Assembly (NCBI RefSeq): GCF_000276665.1
Contig: NW_004955465.1
Coordinates: forward strand, 2,265,103-2,329,102
Source of the DNA: Chinchilla lanigera
Taxonomy: Eukaryota; Chordata; Mammalia; Rodentia; Chinchillidae
DNA length: 64,000 nucleotides
Direction of reading: 5' to 3'
Shown here in pieces: positions 47,295-60,185 of this stretch. The notes below the pieces were generated by a model. That model had not been told where the DNA came from and ran no database searches. It saw only the letters and a list, made by a program, of their open reading frames with translations. The position numbers and the translations under genes were made by a program. Every line of letters begins with the position of its first letter. The first letter of the stretch is position 1.

Positions 47295-47490
47295 TCTCTT
47301 TCATTTCCTGGCCACCACGAGATGAGGTTTTGTTGCTCCACTATACGCTTTCTGCCTTCATATGCTGCTTCTGACAAGCGCAGAAGCAATAGTGGCAGCT
47401 GACCAGGGACAGAAACTGTGACATAAGTCTTTCCTCTTTAAGAGTTGATTACCTCATGTATTTTTGCGCAGTGACAGAACTCTAGCACAG
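47008..47490 (+). mobile_element. ERVL-MaLR LTR with large CT expansion
   Basis: Opens TGTTATAAGTGGAATCTGG, with AATTAGATCATTTGGGTCAT, a long CT-rich tract at 47170-47299, then TTTCCTGGCCACCACGAGATG and a terminal AGAGTTGATTACCTCATG and ACAGAACTCTAGCACAG. Confidence 0.75.
47170..47299. repeat. (TCTG)n/(TC)n compound microsatellite
   Basis: CTCTGT-type units grade into about 24 pure CT units. It makes low-complexity open frames on both strands. Confidence 0.95.
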
Positions 47491-50465
47491 TCTATTTTCA
47501 TAATTCCTGGACGTGTTGTTATTTATGGCCTTTAGGACCATTAGCTGAAACGTACTTCTTCACACCTTCTCAGGTCACCTACAGATCCAGAAGCTCAGAG
47601 AGGTGGAAAAATGTTTTCACGTTTATGTGTTATGGGTTCAAGCACAGCTGTTTTCACTCTGAACTCTAAGCTTTCAATCACAAGACCCTGCTCCTAACTG
47701 CATTCCTGCATTTCTTCTGTCAAGCCAGTGGAATCCTGATGAGCAAACACCTAGTCACAGGAAAGATGAGACTACTAGCAATACGGTCAGAGCTGACATA
47801 CAAATTAATTGTTAGGAAATACTCTTCACTCCTCACTGATTAGAACCCCTGAGTCTAACAAGGAAAAACAGTTACATGGATTATATTGGTAGAATGACAT
47901 TTTGTTTCTTAATGGAAATAACATTGAACATTTCAATATAGTTAAAAACAAAAGCAATTCATTAGCTCAAACTCAAGACTAGGTACAGTGAGAACTGTAT
48001 CATCCCTCTCTTTCCCAATCTCTGAAATCAAGAGAACAGAACTATCACTTAAAATGCAAAAGTCAGTTCACAAAGACAATTTCCAAGAAACATATTTCTT
48101 TCTCTTCTTGAACAAGGACTTGGAAAGGATAGAGAAAATTATTGAAATTAAAGAGTTGCTTAGAAAAGGAAAACATACAGCAGAGAAACATGAGGAGCAT
48201 GCAACCTTCATGAAAGATGTCCTGAATCATCCTTTTAACTCTCTCTTCCAATAGTGCATCATGTTTGTGTAACTTTGGGCCAAGTATCAATAACGTTCAA
48301 GTTGATTTATGGTGGTGACAGGTTTTTCATGAGAACTGATAATGGAAGTCAAGACAAGAGTGCTGGGAAGATAGAAGTCTCTCTGCAGACCTGGGGGCAG
48401 GCTGGACAACATCCAGTGGTGAAAGAGGAGGCTGCTCTGTGAGTGCCCAGATCTCTGAAGAAGACAAAGGCAATGACCAGATCATGTTCTTGGTCCATAA
48501 TTTGCATCTGTACACCATTTGGAACAGATTCTTTGGGGGATAATTCATCACAAGCATTATTTTCCCTGTTTTTGGTAGATGTGTGTCTATTGGATTTGTT
48601 AAGAGTGGGATTATTTTTGGAGACTGGTTGAAATGTCTCCTGGGTTTATCAAAAATGGTACACTTCTGAACCAGAAATTCAAGTGTAGTACCTACTTAGG
48701 CATCTAGAATGAGGTCACAGAGTGGCTGAAGAGTGAATCTCCCTGAGATATCTTTGCAGCATATGCAGGCCATTCTCTGTTATCTGTATGAACCACTTCT
48801 CAAAGGTGGGACCAAGGCAATATTAAACATATAAATAAATATAAGATGTGAGGCTATCTTTTCAGTTATATCTTCTACATTAAAAAGGATCGTGAACACT
48901 GATTCATAATTACCCACAAATAAGCTAGTGCCTGTAAACGTATTCACTTCCCACAACCCCACCTATGCTGACTTATGCTCTAGGTTAGAAATAAACATTG
49001 GGAGAAGTTGAAGAGGTAAAGACTGCCAGGTGCCTTGCTGAAATCAAACTTTGTGTGTCTATTTGAACACATTCTCTCCCTCTCCTTCTCCTTCTCCCTC
49101 TCCCTCTCCCTCTCCCTGTATCTCTCCCTCTCTCTCTGTTGTTCTCTTCCACTAATTTACTCTAATCCCTTACTTTAGCCCAAAATATAAATCATTTCTG
49201 GCAGATTTTTGTCTTAGCAAAGGAATGAGATCCATTGGCTTGGGAGCCAGATCCATACCTTGGTCCACCCTGAACCAAAACTCCACCAGGATTTCACACA
49301 GTCTCAACACGTTCCCACACCAGCCACTTGTTCTTTCTGGGTACACTCCAAACCCAGGCATCTTCAGCTACTGTCAGATGTTCAGACTTTTATTGATGTA
49401 CCCAGAAGCCTCCTCTCACTCCGCTTTTACTTTAATCGATGATCCTAAACCCACATTCCCTACCACTTGGTTCTCTTACAAAGCATTCATTCAACTTATC
49501 TACCAAGCCCAGCTAAATTACCTAGCCATAGGGTTTTCCCCAACATTATTTGTGCATGAAATCACCTTAAGCATACTTACAGGCCTGAGGCAATTAGGTG
49601 GACCCATGGCAGTTGGAACAATGGTCTGTGGAGGCATTTTCCTAAGTTCATCCTGAAGTTTCAGTTGAAATCCTGGAGCTGCCAGTTCCTGCCCATCGGT
49701 TCTGTATCCTTCCTCTCTCCACTTCAAATCCCTGAATGTCTCATCCTGTGGCTCCCTAAGGGCACATTGAGGTGGCTCACCTTTGTCATAGCTCTGTGTT
49801 TCATTGTGAACATTCAGTGGCACATCCTTCCCTTTTGGACCCCTCCTTAGCTCTGTTCATTACACCCTCTGGAAGCCTGGCTTTGCTGCCCAGAGGCTTG
49901 CAGAGAACCTTGTTTTCAAGTACACCCTCCCCTGGATTTCCCCTGATGACATAACCCCCTGTGCAATTCAAGGCGAGTCTATTCCTTCCCCACACACACT
50001 TCGCTCGTCACCCAGCCCTAGGCAACCATCCTGTGGCCCCCGTGTGAACTTTCAGCATCTCTTCCCCACCTCATCAGTTTCAGGTTCCGCCTACCTCTCG
50101 ATACCCGTGCATTGGTAGCTGTCCTCTCTCTCATTGTTCATGACCATCACTAACATCATTACATTTAAACTAAAGCCCCTGTGACCCAGGTGGGCCATTG
50201 CATGCTACCTAGGGTAGCCAGCGTGAGCAGCCAGGCAAGGGTAGGAGGTTCAACCCTTGAGATGTTGCAACGTGGAACCTGTATCTTTCTATTTGCCAAT
50301 GAAAGCAAACTTTATTTAGTCTGTCCAAGTCTTCTCCATGTACGTAACAGGACTCAGATGCCTGATGGTCGTGTGCTTCTCTTATTATGTCTCACTTTTA
50401 GCTGTTTGAAAAAAAAATAGCTTCCTCTCTCTGAGTTGTCTCCCAAAAGTAGATTTCAGAAAGTG
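47491..50465. other. Intergenic; one pyrimidine repeat
   Basis: A 143-codon plus-strand frame at 49225-49656 has no family I know and no good initiation or splice context, so it is left uncalled. Confidence 0.5.
49074..49138. repeat. (CTCCCT)n polypyrimidine repeat
   Basis: Imperfect hexamer units CTCCCT and CTCCTT, then CT units. Confidence 0.93.
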
Positions 50466-50626
50466 CTGTACCTCAGCTACTCAAGAGGCTGAGGTAAGAA
50501 AGTGAGTTCAAGACCAGCTTGGGCAAATTAGCCAGACTTTGCCTCCATGTAAAATTAAAAAGGGCAGGGAATGCAGCTCAGTGGTACAGTGCCCATGGTT
50601 TCAATTGCTAGTACTGAAAAAAATGC
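50466..50626 (+). repeat. B1-dID SINE, 5' truncated
   Basis: CAGCTACTCAAGAGGCTGAG, then AGTTCAAGACCAGCTTGGGC, and an ID half GCAGGGAATGCAGCTCAGTG. Confidence 0.8.
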
Positions 50627-50650
50627 TCTACTTTTAGTGAGTCCAGAGTA

Positions 50651-51115
50651 TAGCTGCTCCTTGATTTATAATGGAGTTACATACTGATAGGCTCACCCTA
50701 AGTTGAAAATATTGTAAGTTAAAAAAGCACTTAATATGCCCAATTTATTCTACATCATAGAATAACCCAGTCTACCTTTGACTTGCTTAGAACACTTCCA
50801 TTAGCCTGCAGTTCAGCAATATCATCAAACACCAAGAAGTGTGCAATGAAGTCTTTGTATCTCCTGTATTAGTTGAACATAGTATGCTGCAGGGTTAGTT
50901 AATTGTCTTCAAGCTCACATGGCTGTCCTGTGCGTTGCAGCTAGACGCTGCGCACCATGTCAAGAGGAGATCAGACTGAGTATCATTATTCCAGGAAAAG
51001 ATTCAAATGAAAAATTCCAAGTACGGTTTCTGCTGATTGCCTATTGCTTTTGTACCATCATAAAGTCAAAAATCATGAAATTGACCTCCCATGAGTCAAG
51101 AACCTTCCATACTTC
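50651..51115 (+). mobile_element. DNA transposon remnant with inverted ends (Tigger-like)
   Basis: Opens TATAGCTGCTCCTTGATTTA, then ACCCTAAGTTGAAAATATTG. The right part has AAGTACGGTTTCTGCTG and TCATAAAGTCAAAAATCATG, ending near TCAAGAACC, the reverse of the left end. It is a mammalian element of the Tigger type; the name is not certain. Confidence 0.55.
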
Positions 51116-52302
51116 ATAATCTCCTAACAACTCCTAACTATAACAATGCACAAGTTGCTTACCCTTATTCACAAAAACATCACCACAGTACATCTGGATC
51201 TTAAAAATAACTCTGGTTATTTTTCCCAATAAATTTTTGCAAGTAGCACATAAGGTCAAAGTCTTTGAATGTTTATAGCTTTTTCCACATAATGGCAGCT
51301 CGCTTTGTAGAAGGGCTGTAATGATTCACACTCCACCTGCAGAGCTTAATGTCTCACCACACCCTTCTTCTCTATACAATCATTTCAACAAATCTTTGCA
51401 GAGCAACCAACCCAGAAAGGAGATCTAGGATTATGGAACAGTGGTCTAAGTCCAGGAGAGGAGTTGCTAGCTTGCCTGATATGATAAAGAGGTTTTTTTT
51501 CCAAGTATAATAAAAGCAATTAGTGCTATAAAACAGCAAAAGCAATAAGACATTCCAGAAAAACAAGGGACAAAAAGCCATAAAAGACATATAATCATAA
51601 AAACATTACTGGGCCTTATTTATATGGTCCCAATAATGAAATGATTTAAGGTGATATCGTTACCGGGGAGGACGGGAAAGAGAAGGGTGTGTTATGAGAG
51701 CTGATGTTTCATTTGTTACTGCACAGCCTGAGGTAGAAAATTGATTAAGTAGAAAAGTAATTTAAGCAATTTAATCACTCAGAGGAGGGAAGATAAACAG
51801 GAGAAGCAGCAAATTTGGAGAGCAGAACTGATGGTATGCAGAAGGCAGCAAGCTTACTGATTTTTAATGAACTTTCTTTGGTCAGGAGCACTTGCACTTT
51901 GATTTTAAAAAGGTACCAGTATTGTAAAATGTAGTGGTTATTCCAAGTCTTCCAATTTTTAAAATTAGTATGACTTGAGTAAGATTATTTCCATAAACCT
52001 ATCACAACCTTCTGATATTTCTTTTCTCATGCCTGTCTGTTAATGTTATTTACCAAGAGATAATACTGGTTTTGCTATTGATTTGTATATATGCTTTTTA
52101 TCTATTTGTCTGCCATAGTTACTAAAATATTTTACCCAATTGACTGTTTACTTGTAATTTGTTTCTGGTGTGGGACAAATAGCTAAATATGTCAGTCTTT
52201 ATTTTTCTGTACTAAAAATGCCCAAATTAGTTAAATATTCACTGGTGTTTTCTTTGTTATTAATGGTGTAATATTTTTATCTTGTTTAAAAATTTATCTT
52301 GA
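51116..52302. other. Intergenic, AT-rich, possibly decayed L1 at the right
   Basis: 51900-52300 is T-rich and may continue the antisense L1 seen at 52740-53112. Not certain. Confidence 0.4.
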
Positions 52303-52384
52303 GAGGCTGGGGATGTAGCTCAGTGGCACAGCGCCTACCTGGTAAAAGCAAGGTCCTGAGTTCGATTCTTGGTACCAAAAAAAG
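52303..52384 (+). repeat. ID SINE
   Basis: GAGGCTGGGGATGTAGCTCA, then GGCACAGCGCCTACCTGG and CTGAGTTCGATTCTTGGTAC with a short A run. Confidence 0.9.
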
Positions 52385-52739
52385 ATTACCTCGATATCTT
52401 TTGTACTTTGCTTATAGAATAAGTGCTCATATACCAAACAGTAGTATAAGCTCTTATTATACAATAATTCAGGTAATGAAAGATGAAAGAGGTGCTTGAT
52501 TATTTCTCCACAAAGAATAAATTTCCCTTATAGTATTTGCAATAAATTCTACCTATTCTCTACACAATTCATATATGTTTCTGACTCCATTCATTTCAGA
52601 TCTACATTTTTTTAGTAAAATCACAGGATTTCACTAAATGCTACTTTATAACATAGCTTATACATAAAAGAATAATTTTTCCCATCATTTTAATTTGAAA
52701 ATTTTTTTACCATTTGTATCCACTCCCTCTTCTAGATGA

Positions 52740-53112
52740 TCCTTGGACATTTTTTTCTAAAACTTCAAAAGAAATTCCATTGTAACTCTGACTGGGACTT
52801 TATTGCATCTACAAATTAACTAAGACATATATACATTTTACAATGCTAATTGGTCTCACTACTCAATTTTATGTCTTTCTAATTACGTAAATCTTTTTAA
52901 AATCCTAAACTGCTAAAGTTTTAGTTTGCCAATGAACTGTCATTATCTCTAAGAATGCATCAGTTGATGCTCATACTAATATTATGTTCATGCCATCTAC
53001 AAATAATGACAAATTTACCTCCTTGCCTTGAGGAATGAGTGCTCATTTCTATGATTTAATACATTAGCCCTGTTAAGTAGAGGGACAGAGATACTAGCTA
53101 CACATTTGGAAG
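52740..53112 (-). mobile_element. Degenerate L1 ORF2 region, antisense
   Basis: GCCATCTACAAATAATGAC, then TTTACCTCCTTGCC and GATTTAATACATTAGCCC resemble antisense L1 ORF2. Strongly decayed, with uncertain borders. Confidence 0.45.
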
Positions 53113-53814
53113 AAATATAGCAAGACCCATGTTAAAAATTATTATTTAACCAAAACCATGGGAAAACTCTATATCATCAACATAGAATATCGCCAAATGG
53201 AATATAAAATTAATCTAAACTATTAATTATAATTGTCATCACAGACACTGATGAACTTACCACATTTCAATTTATTAAATTTTGGCTTTATAGTGGCAAA
53301 AAGCAATACACACACATTCAGTAGAAACTATACTTGGAATCTTGGATGTGGATGTTTTTCTGGGCCAGTGATGTGTGGCCCAGTCCCCTCTTCTGTTACT
53401 GGGAGGTGGCAGTGACCGCAGCTCCCCGTCCACCCTGAGGTCATGATGGGAAAATAACTTTACAGTGTTGCAGGCCTAGAGTGTTCTATAAATTGTGCAT
53501 GCTGACAGCACTTTTCAGTTTACCATATATTCAACCTATGATAGGTTTATCAATACGTATCTCCTTTGTTAGTCAAAGAGCACCTATAAAATTTTATCAT
53601 TTTAGTAGTCTCATTTTAAAATTTTGATAGTATGACAAGACTGATATTATTAGGACTTCTTAATCACAGTATGGTGCACATTCATGACATTAAATGGATG
53701 CTCAGTGTCAAGGTTGGTGGGAGGAGTTTAGCTCTGCCAGAATAGGTTCTGCTGATGAAATGCTGCCGACAAGTCTTCCTTCTTCTCCACTACTACTGCA
53801 GAAGGGAAAGACAT

Positions 53815-53998
53815 TTTTTCTGTACTTGTGATTGAACCCATAACCTTCACTCTGAGCTAGACCTTCAGCCCAGTTTTTACTTTTTATTTTGAGACAAGGT
53901 CTTGTTGTGTTACTAAATTGCCAGGACTGGCCTTCAATTTACAGACCTTCTACCTCAACCTCCCAGAGTGCTCTGATTACAGACGTATGCAAGACACT
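53815..53998 (-). repeat. B1-dID SINE, antisense
   Basis: ID half (GATTGAACCCATAACC, CTGAGCTAGACCTTCAGCCC), then B1 half (TTGAGACAAGGTCTTGTTG, CCTCAACCTCCCAGAGTGC). Confidence 0.82.
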
Positions 53999-54786
53999 TT
54001 TTCTTCAGCTCCTGTCTTTGAAAATGTGGACAAGGGCAATGATGCAGTTTCAACCAAGATAAACTCAGTCTAACAGTGTATGCATTGCTGCAGTGAGATG
54101 CTTTCTGAATACTTTCAGAATCACACTTAAGATTTGCTTTCTAATGTATTTCACATTCGTGTAGAGCATTTGATAAAAATGTATTCTCAGATTTTGGATT
54201 TAGAAATGCTACAATGGAATGTAATCAGTTTTGAGGAAACCTAAGGAATCTCTGATTTTCTTTGCATTTCAGCTTTCACTGCCTACATACTAATTATAGC
54301 TCTTTTCTCAGGAGCAGAATGATAGAAGTGTTTTCATAGCAAGAATCATGTAACAAATATTAAGACTCTTAAGACTCATCAATTTCATTATTTCTTGAGC
54401 AGGTTCCAAGTAGTTCCAAACTAGTTTCTCTGGGGAAAAAATGTTGGTGAGTAACACAACCTCTAGACAAATGCCTGAAACAAGCAATACTGAGATTTTA
54501 TTTTGTTCCATCAGCCTTTTCATCTGTGCTAGCTGCTTTCTCAACTTTTTAAGATACTGCAAGCTAGGCATATACGTCCTCATAGTTTAACTTCAATTAA
54601 AGAATAAAAATTGAAGAGTCCTGTGATTTTTTCCAGGATAGGTGAATTTTGCCAGCTTGTGCACTATGGAGCAGGTAAATGTAATTCAGCACAAATCCGT
54701 CATGATGCCAAACTTAAAAGGACTTTAGTAGGTTCTGTTTGTCCCAGTAACTCATATAAAAGATATGGAATACATTTAACACAAGT
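53999..54786. other. Intergenic, nothing recognised
   Basis: No repeat family or coding signal identified. Confidence 0.55.
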
Positions 54787-55154
54787 ATGTTCGTCAGCTT
54801 TCCATTCCTGTAGCAAAGGACCTGAGATAATCTACTGACAAGGACAAAAGGTTCATTTTGGCTCATGGTTTGGAGGTTCTGATCTATGATCACTTGGTCT
54901 TGTTGCTTTGGAGCTTGGGGCGAGAGTTAGTTCATCATGGCAGGGAGCATGTGGTAGAAGAAACGTACATCTCACAGTGGTCACAAAGTCAAAGAGAGAA
55001 GAGAGTGGGTCTCCTTGTCCTCTCCAAGGACATATTTCTAGTGACCTGGGACCTGCTACCAAGCTTCACCACTCCACCACTTCAACCTGGAGCCAGGGCT
55101 ATACACCAAGCTTTTAAAGGATGGGCCTTTGTGGGACATTTCAAACTATAGCAA
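54787..55154 (-). mobile_element. ERVL-MaLR LTR, antisense
   Basis: TGTTCGTCAGCTTTCCATTC opening, AAGGTTCATTTTGGCTCATGG, CATCATGGCAGGGAGCATG and a closing GGGACATTTCAAACTATAGC. Confidence 0.75.
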
Positions 55155-55180
55155 CAAAATGCTTTTAATACATCAATAAC

Positions 55181-55262
55181 TCTTTTTTGACTAGGGGTGG
55201 AACCCAGGGCCCAATGCATGCTAAGCACATACTTTACCACCAAGCTACACCCTCAATCCCTA
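55181..55262 (-). repeat. ID-like SINE, antisense
   Basis: GGGGTGGAACCCAGGGCCCA, CATGCTAAGCACATAC and CACCAAGCTACACCCTCAATC is the antisense of an old ID element. Confidence 0.65.
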
Positions 55263-56596
55263 ATAACTTTTTGTCCCCAGCAAATTGGAATTCAGAAACA
55301 TCTTCTAGAAATGTGTAAACAAAAAAGAAACATTGCATGTAGAATTCATAGATGGTGAAAATCTGAATGATAGTTCATCTTTAACTGCTAATAATCTTTT
55401 CCAGCCTGTAGTTATCATTTCAGCAAGATTTTCAGAAAAGTATTTAGCATTTCATGACTCAGAGATATAAGGAATTATCTTCTTAAAGCATTCTTGTTAA
55501 ACCTGGTTAAATCTATTGTTTTGAAGTTAGTAGTCAAATTAGAATCATCAAATTGTATTTTGGGTCCTCACTTTTCTTTTGTAGTACTTGTTCATTCTCT
55601 GCATTACCTCATTATAACTAATTGAGATTTGTATTGCACATAATGTTAGTGCATTATTCCTCATGATCTCTTGGTGGTAGTGCTGACATTCTACCTTTAA
55701 CACATCTTTTTCACAGGCTGTGAAGAATTCCCACTCATGACCTGAAATACTCATAGTATTTCTTCTATTGTATTGTTATCTAATTTTTCAAAATAGGCCT
55801 TACTTGGTTCAAACTGGGTATTGCCACAACAAAGTCTTGGGTTAAACTCAGGCAGCCTTGCTCAGGATGTGTTGGAGCAGATGGGGACAGAATCAACAGC
55901 TTTGTGCCCACTGCCTTGGCCTCTTAGAGGTACACAGCTTTCCCTGGTCACAAGTGGAAGTACCTGGGGCTGAGCCCCAGCAGAGGGTCCCATGCCTTCT
56001 CACTCTCCTGCTAGCAGGCTGATGGGTCATTGAGGCATAAGAGTACGTGTTGAGGAGGTGTATTTTGTGTTCAGGTGGCAAGCAGTCTCATTTTTGTGCA
56101 ATTTTCTTAGGAGAGAGCTGAGCAACACTGGATCCAAAGAATCAGAATGAGAGAAGTTAAGCTTAGTTATGTGTCTGTCTTTACCACATACCTGTAACCA
56201 TCTGGCCTACTAATAAAACATTCTTCTGTCTCCTCAGAGATACTCTGCTCCCTAAGGCTACTGAGCAAGTATACTTGCTTTCAAAATTTGTATAAGACTA
56301 AGTTGTAAGAAAGCATCAATATTGGATCATTTTAACCTATAAACATGGGAACTTCATAGCACTTGTATCAGTGCTGATTGTCCATCAACTATGGTGGTAA
56401 TTTACATATTCACATGATCTTTGACCAGGAACCATCTCAACTTTGTCAACTGAGGCAGACTTTTGTCTGCTCAGTCCTCATACGAATGTATATTACTAGT
56501 GGATTTTGGTCGATTGTAAGGCAAAATTAGTGCTCAGAGCATTCCTATATATTATATGGCAAGATTAGATCTCTGGATCATGATTCTGGTTTTAAT
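55263..56596. other. Intergenic, nothing recognised
   Basis: No repeat family or coding signal identified before the GA microsatellite. Confidence 0.55.
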
Positions 56597-56627
56597 GAGA
56601 AAGAAAGAGAAAGAGAAAGAGACAGAG

Positions 56628-56684
<57 letters not shown>
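56597..56684. repeat. (GA)n / (GAAA)n microsatellite
   Basis: About 88 bases, interrupted at the left and pure GA at the right. Confidence 0.96.
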
Positions 56685-56686
<2 letters not shown>

Positions 56687-56814
56687 CTCTGCTCATTAGC
56701 CATCAGATATTCATAAATGCTTTGAGTAAATGTCATTGCATACTTATGTTTCAAGAATTATTATCCCACAAGGTACTGAAACAGCTTGTACGCTATATAA
56801 TTTGTGTTTTCTTA

Positions 56815-57600
56815 TTAGATCCATTGATTTAGTATGCCAACTTGTTTCCTTCATTAAACCATTCTTGAATTCCAGAAACAACCACACCTGGATATGCTGG
56901 TTGACTTATTAAGGTATATTTGTATTTGAATTATGAGTTTTTTAAGATTTCTGTTCAAAAGTAAGATGCAACTCAGAATTTTTGTGTTATTTATGCACTT
57001 ATTTGAAGCAAACTAATTTCATGTCTATAAAATGAATTTGATAGTTTGTGTCTTATTCTGTTCCATGGACAATTTATGTACAAAAATTCATTTGTGCCTT
57101 GAACATGGGAAAGTTATAATGCTGTCTAGATCAATATCTTATTTTTGAGATAATTATTTGGAAACCTTTTCAAAGTCTTCCAGAGTTATTGGTGTTTTCA
57201 GAATTCTTAATTATTAAGACACTTTTGGTCATTCATGTTTACCCAGGAAATTCGTCATTTTAAAAGTTGCTATAAAGCATAAGCATAATTTTAAATATCC
57301 TTGCTCTCTGGTTTCCTTTCTCGTACTGAATTTTCATTGTACACATGCTTTTTCTCTTGATTATGTTTGCTACAGATTTAAACATGTTATTGTGTGCATG
57401 TTTCCTTTCAAAGAAATACCGTGGTTTTTGCTTTGTGATTTATTATTTTGTTTTTACCTTGGTTGAGTCCTTTTGTTGACTTCTTTGGGCTTATTTTATT
57501 TTATTCTCTCCTCTAAATTCTTAGGTTAAACTCTTACTTTATTAAAAATATTTCTTAGTTAATGATAAAATCTCTCCTAAGTAGATCTTTGTCCTGGGGA
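56815..57600 (-). mobile_element. Degenerate L1 ORF2, antisense
   Basis: Antisense ORF2 text: CATTCTTGAATTCCAGAAAC, CTATAAAATGAATTTGATAG, TTTCAAAGAAATACCGTGG and TTGACTTCTTTGGGCTTATT, in the expected order. Many lesions. Confidence 0.6.
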
Positions 57601-60060
57601 TATAGTCCACAGCTTTATGGGGTTTGCAGTCTAGTTTGGATTGCAGTATATCAACAGGCCATGGTAATTAATTGGGAAAAGTTCTCCCGTAACGGAAGTC
57701 CAAGGGTCTACTGGAACATTTAAAACAAGAATTTAACCGGGTTGGGTAAAGTAGGGAGTTAGAAAGTCTCACAAGTAGAAGAGATACTGAAGCTCAGAGT
57801 AGAAATTGGCCAGGCCAATTCAATTTCCAGGCCAGAGAGATAAAAGTCAAGGCAAGGCTATCCAGAGGAAAACAACCCCTCCTAGTACCCAGTGTGAGAA
57901 AGAGCCTGGCCCAATATTTGGCAAAGGAGCACATTCATGTGGCTAAGATGTGAAAAGCAAGAAGAGATGAGTCTGGAGAGATCACCGACAATCTAGACAT
58001 TTGGGAGTTTGGACAATGAGACATCAAAGATGTTTTTTGCAGAATGATGATGTAATCAGATTAGTACTTTAAAAGATTACTTTGCTCTCTTGGTAGCGAA
58101 TAGACTTGGTAGAAATAAGACAGAAAGCCAAGAAACAAATAAAAGGGTTGAGGCAAAAAAAAAAAAAAAATAGTAAGAAATGATGCCCTAAATGAGCCAA
58201 GCATCAGTAAGCGTGGAAAGGCTATGGATTAAGATGTACTTAGGAGGTGGAAAAGCAAAGCACAGTGGTGATGGGTCCAGCGGATGGGGCGAGAGGGAAG
58301 CAGGGAGAAGTAATGAGCTTGGGGGCCACGAGGCAATACTCTGAGATCGGGAAACAAGAGCAGAAAGACAGTCAGGAGAAGGGGAAAATGCACTTTGGAT
58401 GTAAACACATTTAAAGTGATGACAATGCTGCTGCTGATGACTATGTTTTATTCCTTTGGTCCAATGCTGCCTACTTTTAGAAATATTTTTCTACCTTTTG
58501 CTTTGTGTGTGTTAAAAACTATCAGATTGCTTTCTCTCACTTCTAACTCAAGGATTTTTGTTCTTCCTTATACACTTCTCTTATGCTTTTATAGCCACAT
58601 TCTACTTTTTCTTATTAAAATATGTCATATTATCCCTGGATTGTTATTATATGATTTTTATATTCTGCCTTTCATGTACTTCATCTTGCTTCTTTTCTGA
58701 TGCCTCTGTAGAAAAGTGTATCTTCTATCTTTTTTAAGATTTACTTATTTAATTTGCTGTTGTGATCTCACCAGAGGAATCTGATGTTGTGTCAAAGATT
58801 ATTTTTTCATTCTGTGTGTTCTCCCTTCTTTTTTCCCTGACAGCTGCATGCACTGTTCAATCACCTGTTTCACCGCTCATTGATGGTCTGTTTCTAACAT
58901 GATTTATGTTCTAATTTTACTCATCTTGAATGCTAGAGTATGTATTAAAGGATTTTTACCCCAAAGTGGAGTATATGTTCTGATTTTCCATCACATATCT
59001 GATCACCAACTTTCCCCCTCCAATTCTATAATTTGTTCCATTTCCTTGATATGGAGGCTTCTGAAAGAATATTCTACCATTTGAATTTCAGTTTCTTTAT
59101 AGGTGACCTGTTCCTCTTCCTACTCCTTTCTCTTTTTCTCTTCTTTCTCTTGCTCTTCCTCCTTTCCTTCTTCTTAAATAAAAATTGATTATTTTTCTTT
59201 ATCTTTTAAATTGAAAACTACTTGTTCTTGAGGATGTTTATTCATCTTTCTGTACCTAGAGACTCTTCCAAGCATACAGCCTCCTGCACATTGAATACCG
59301 AGTCTAGCCAGCCATGACTGAAGACATAAACGAAAATTAAACAAACTTAAAAGTGTACCTTAGCACACTTTCACTACCCTACTCTTAATTCCCAGTTTAA
59401 TTGACATAATTTTAATAAGCAAGATTAGCCACCTTATATTTCTGCAGATTTACCAAGGCCAGAAAGCTCTAGAAGGCCTTCATGAATATGCAGAAAGCCC
59501 ACTACATTAGAATTCAACAGGAATTAGTCCTCTTTCCTATTCCTTTACGATGAGGCAAGCCTAAGAGACTTACTTCAAAATATTCTGTTTTATATTCTTT
59601 ACATTGGAGAATTTCAACACATTAATGGATAAAATCAAACCTAATTTTTAAATTTCTTTTGTGGTTTTCATGAAACAAAAACAGTGTCAAAGACACATGT
59701 GTGTAAACAAAATTCCTCTTTTATTCTTTTTATTCTCTACCCTTGGCATCTGTCCAAAAAGGCAGAGTCTTATCAGAAGCTCAAGAACTATAGGGAAGAA
59801 GGAAGTGGAGGAGAAGGGGATGACAAAAGAATTCAGATGTGCTCTGTACATGTACCAACTCCTCACCATGAATGTAATCATTATGTACTGCAAATATATG
59901 CTATTAAATAATAAATTACCTAAAAAAGAATATAAGCCTTTTTTTGTTAAATAGTTTTAATGAAATGTAGGTTAATGATAAATCTAAGTCTAGAATCATA
60001 GTTGTATAAGCTATCAATATTATTATATTCATTTATTTTTTAAAAGAATGTAACTGTCAT
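57601..60060. other. Intergenic; T-rich part may be old L1/HAL1
   Basis: 58395-59200 is T-rich and gives a hydrophobic 101-codon frame on plus, typical of antisense LINE sequence. The family is not established. Confidence 0.4.
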
Positions 60061-60074
60061 AATCACTTTATATA

Positions 60075-60171
60075 GGGGCTGGGGATTTAGTTCAGCGGCA
60101 CAGTGCCTGCCTGGCAAGAGCAAGGTTGTGAGTTCAATTCCCAGTACCAGAAAAAAACAAAAACAAAAACA
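60075..60171 (+). repeat. ID SINE with target-site duplication
   Basis: GGGGCTGGGGATTTAGTTCA, then GTGAGTTCAATTCCCAGTAC and a tail of AAAAAC units. Flanked by AATCACTTTATATA (60061-60074) and AATCACTTCATATA (60172-60185), one mismatch. Confidence 0.93.
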
Positions 60172-60185
60172 AATCACTTCATATA

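Noticed and set aside
47136..47402. Low-complexity Ser/Leu and Arg/Glu frames
   Set aside because: Translation of a CT/GA microsatellite inside an LTR.
49225..49656. 143-codon open frame on the plus strand
   Set aside because: No family recognised and no promoter, splice or poly(A) context. Left as uncalled; a protein search would settle it.
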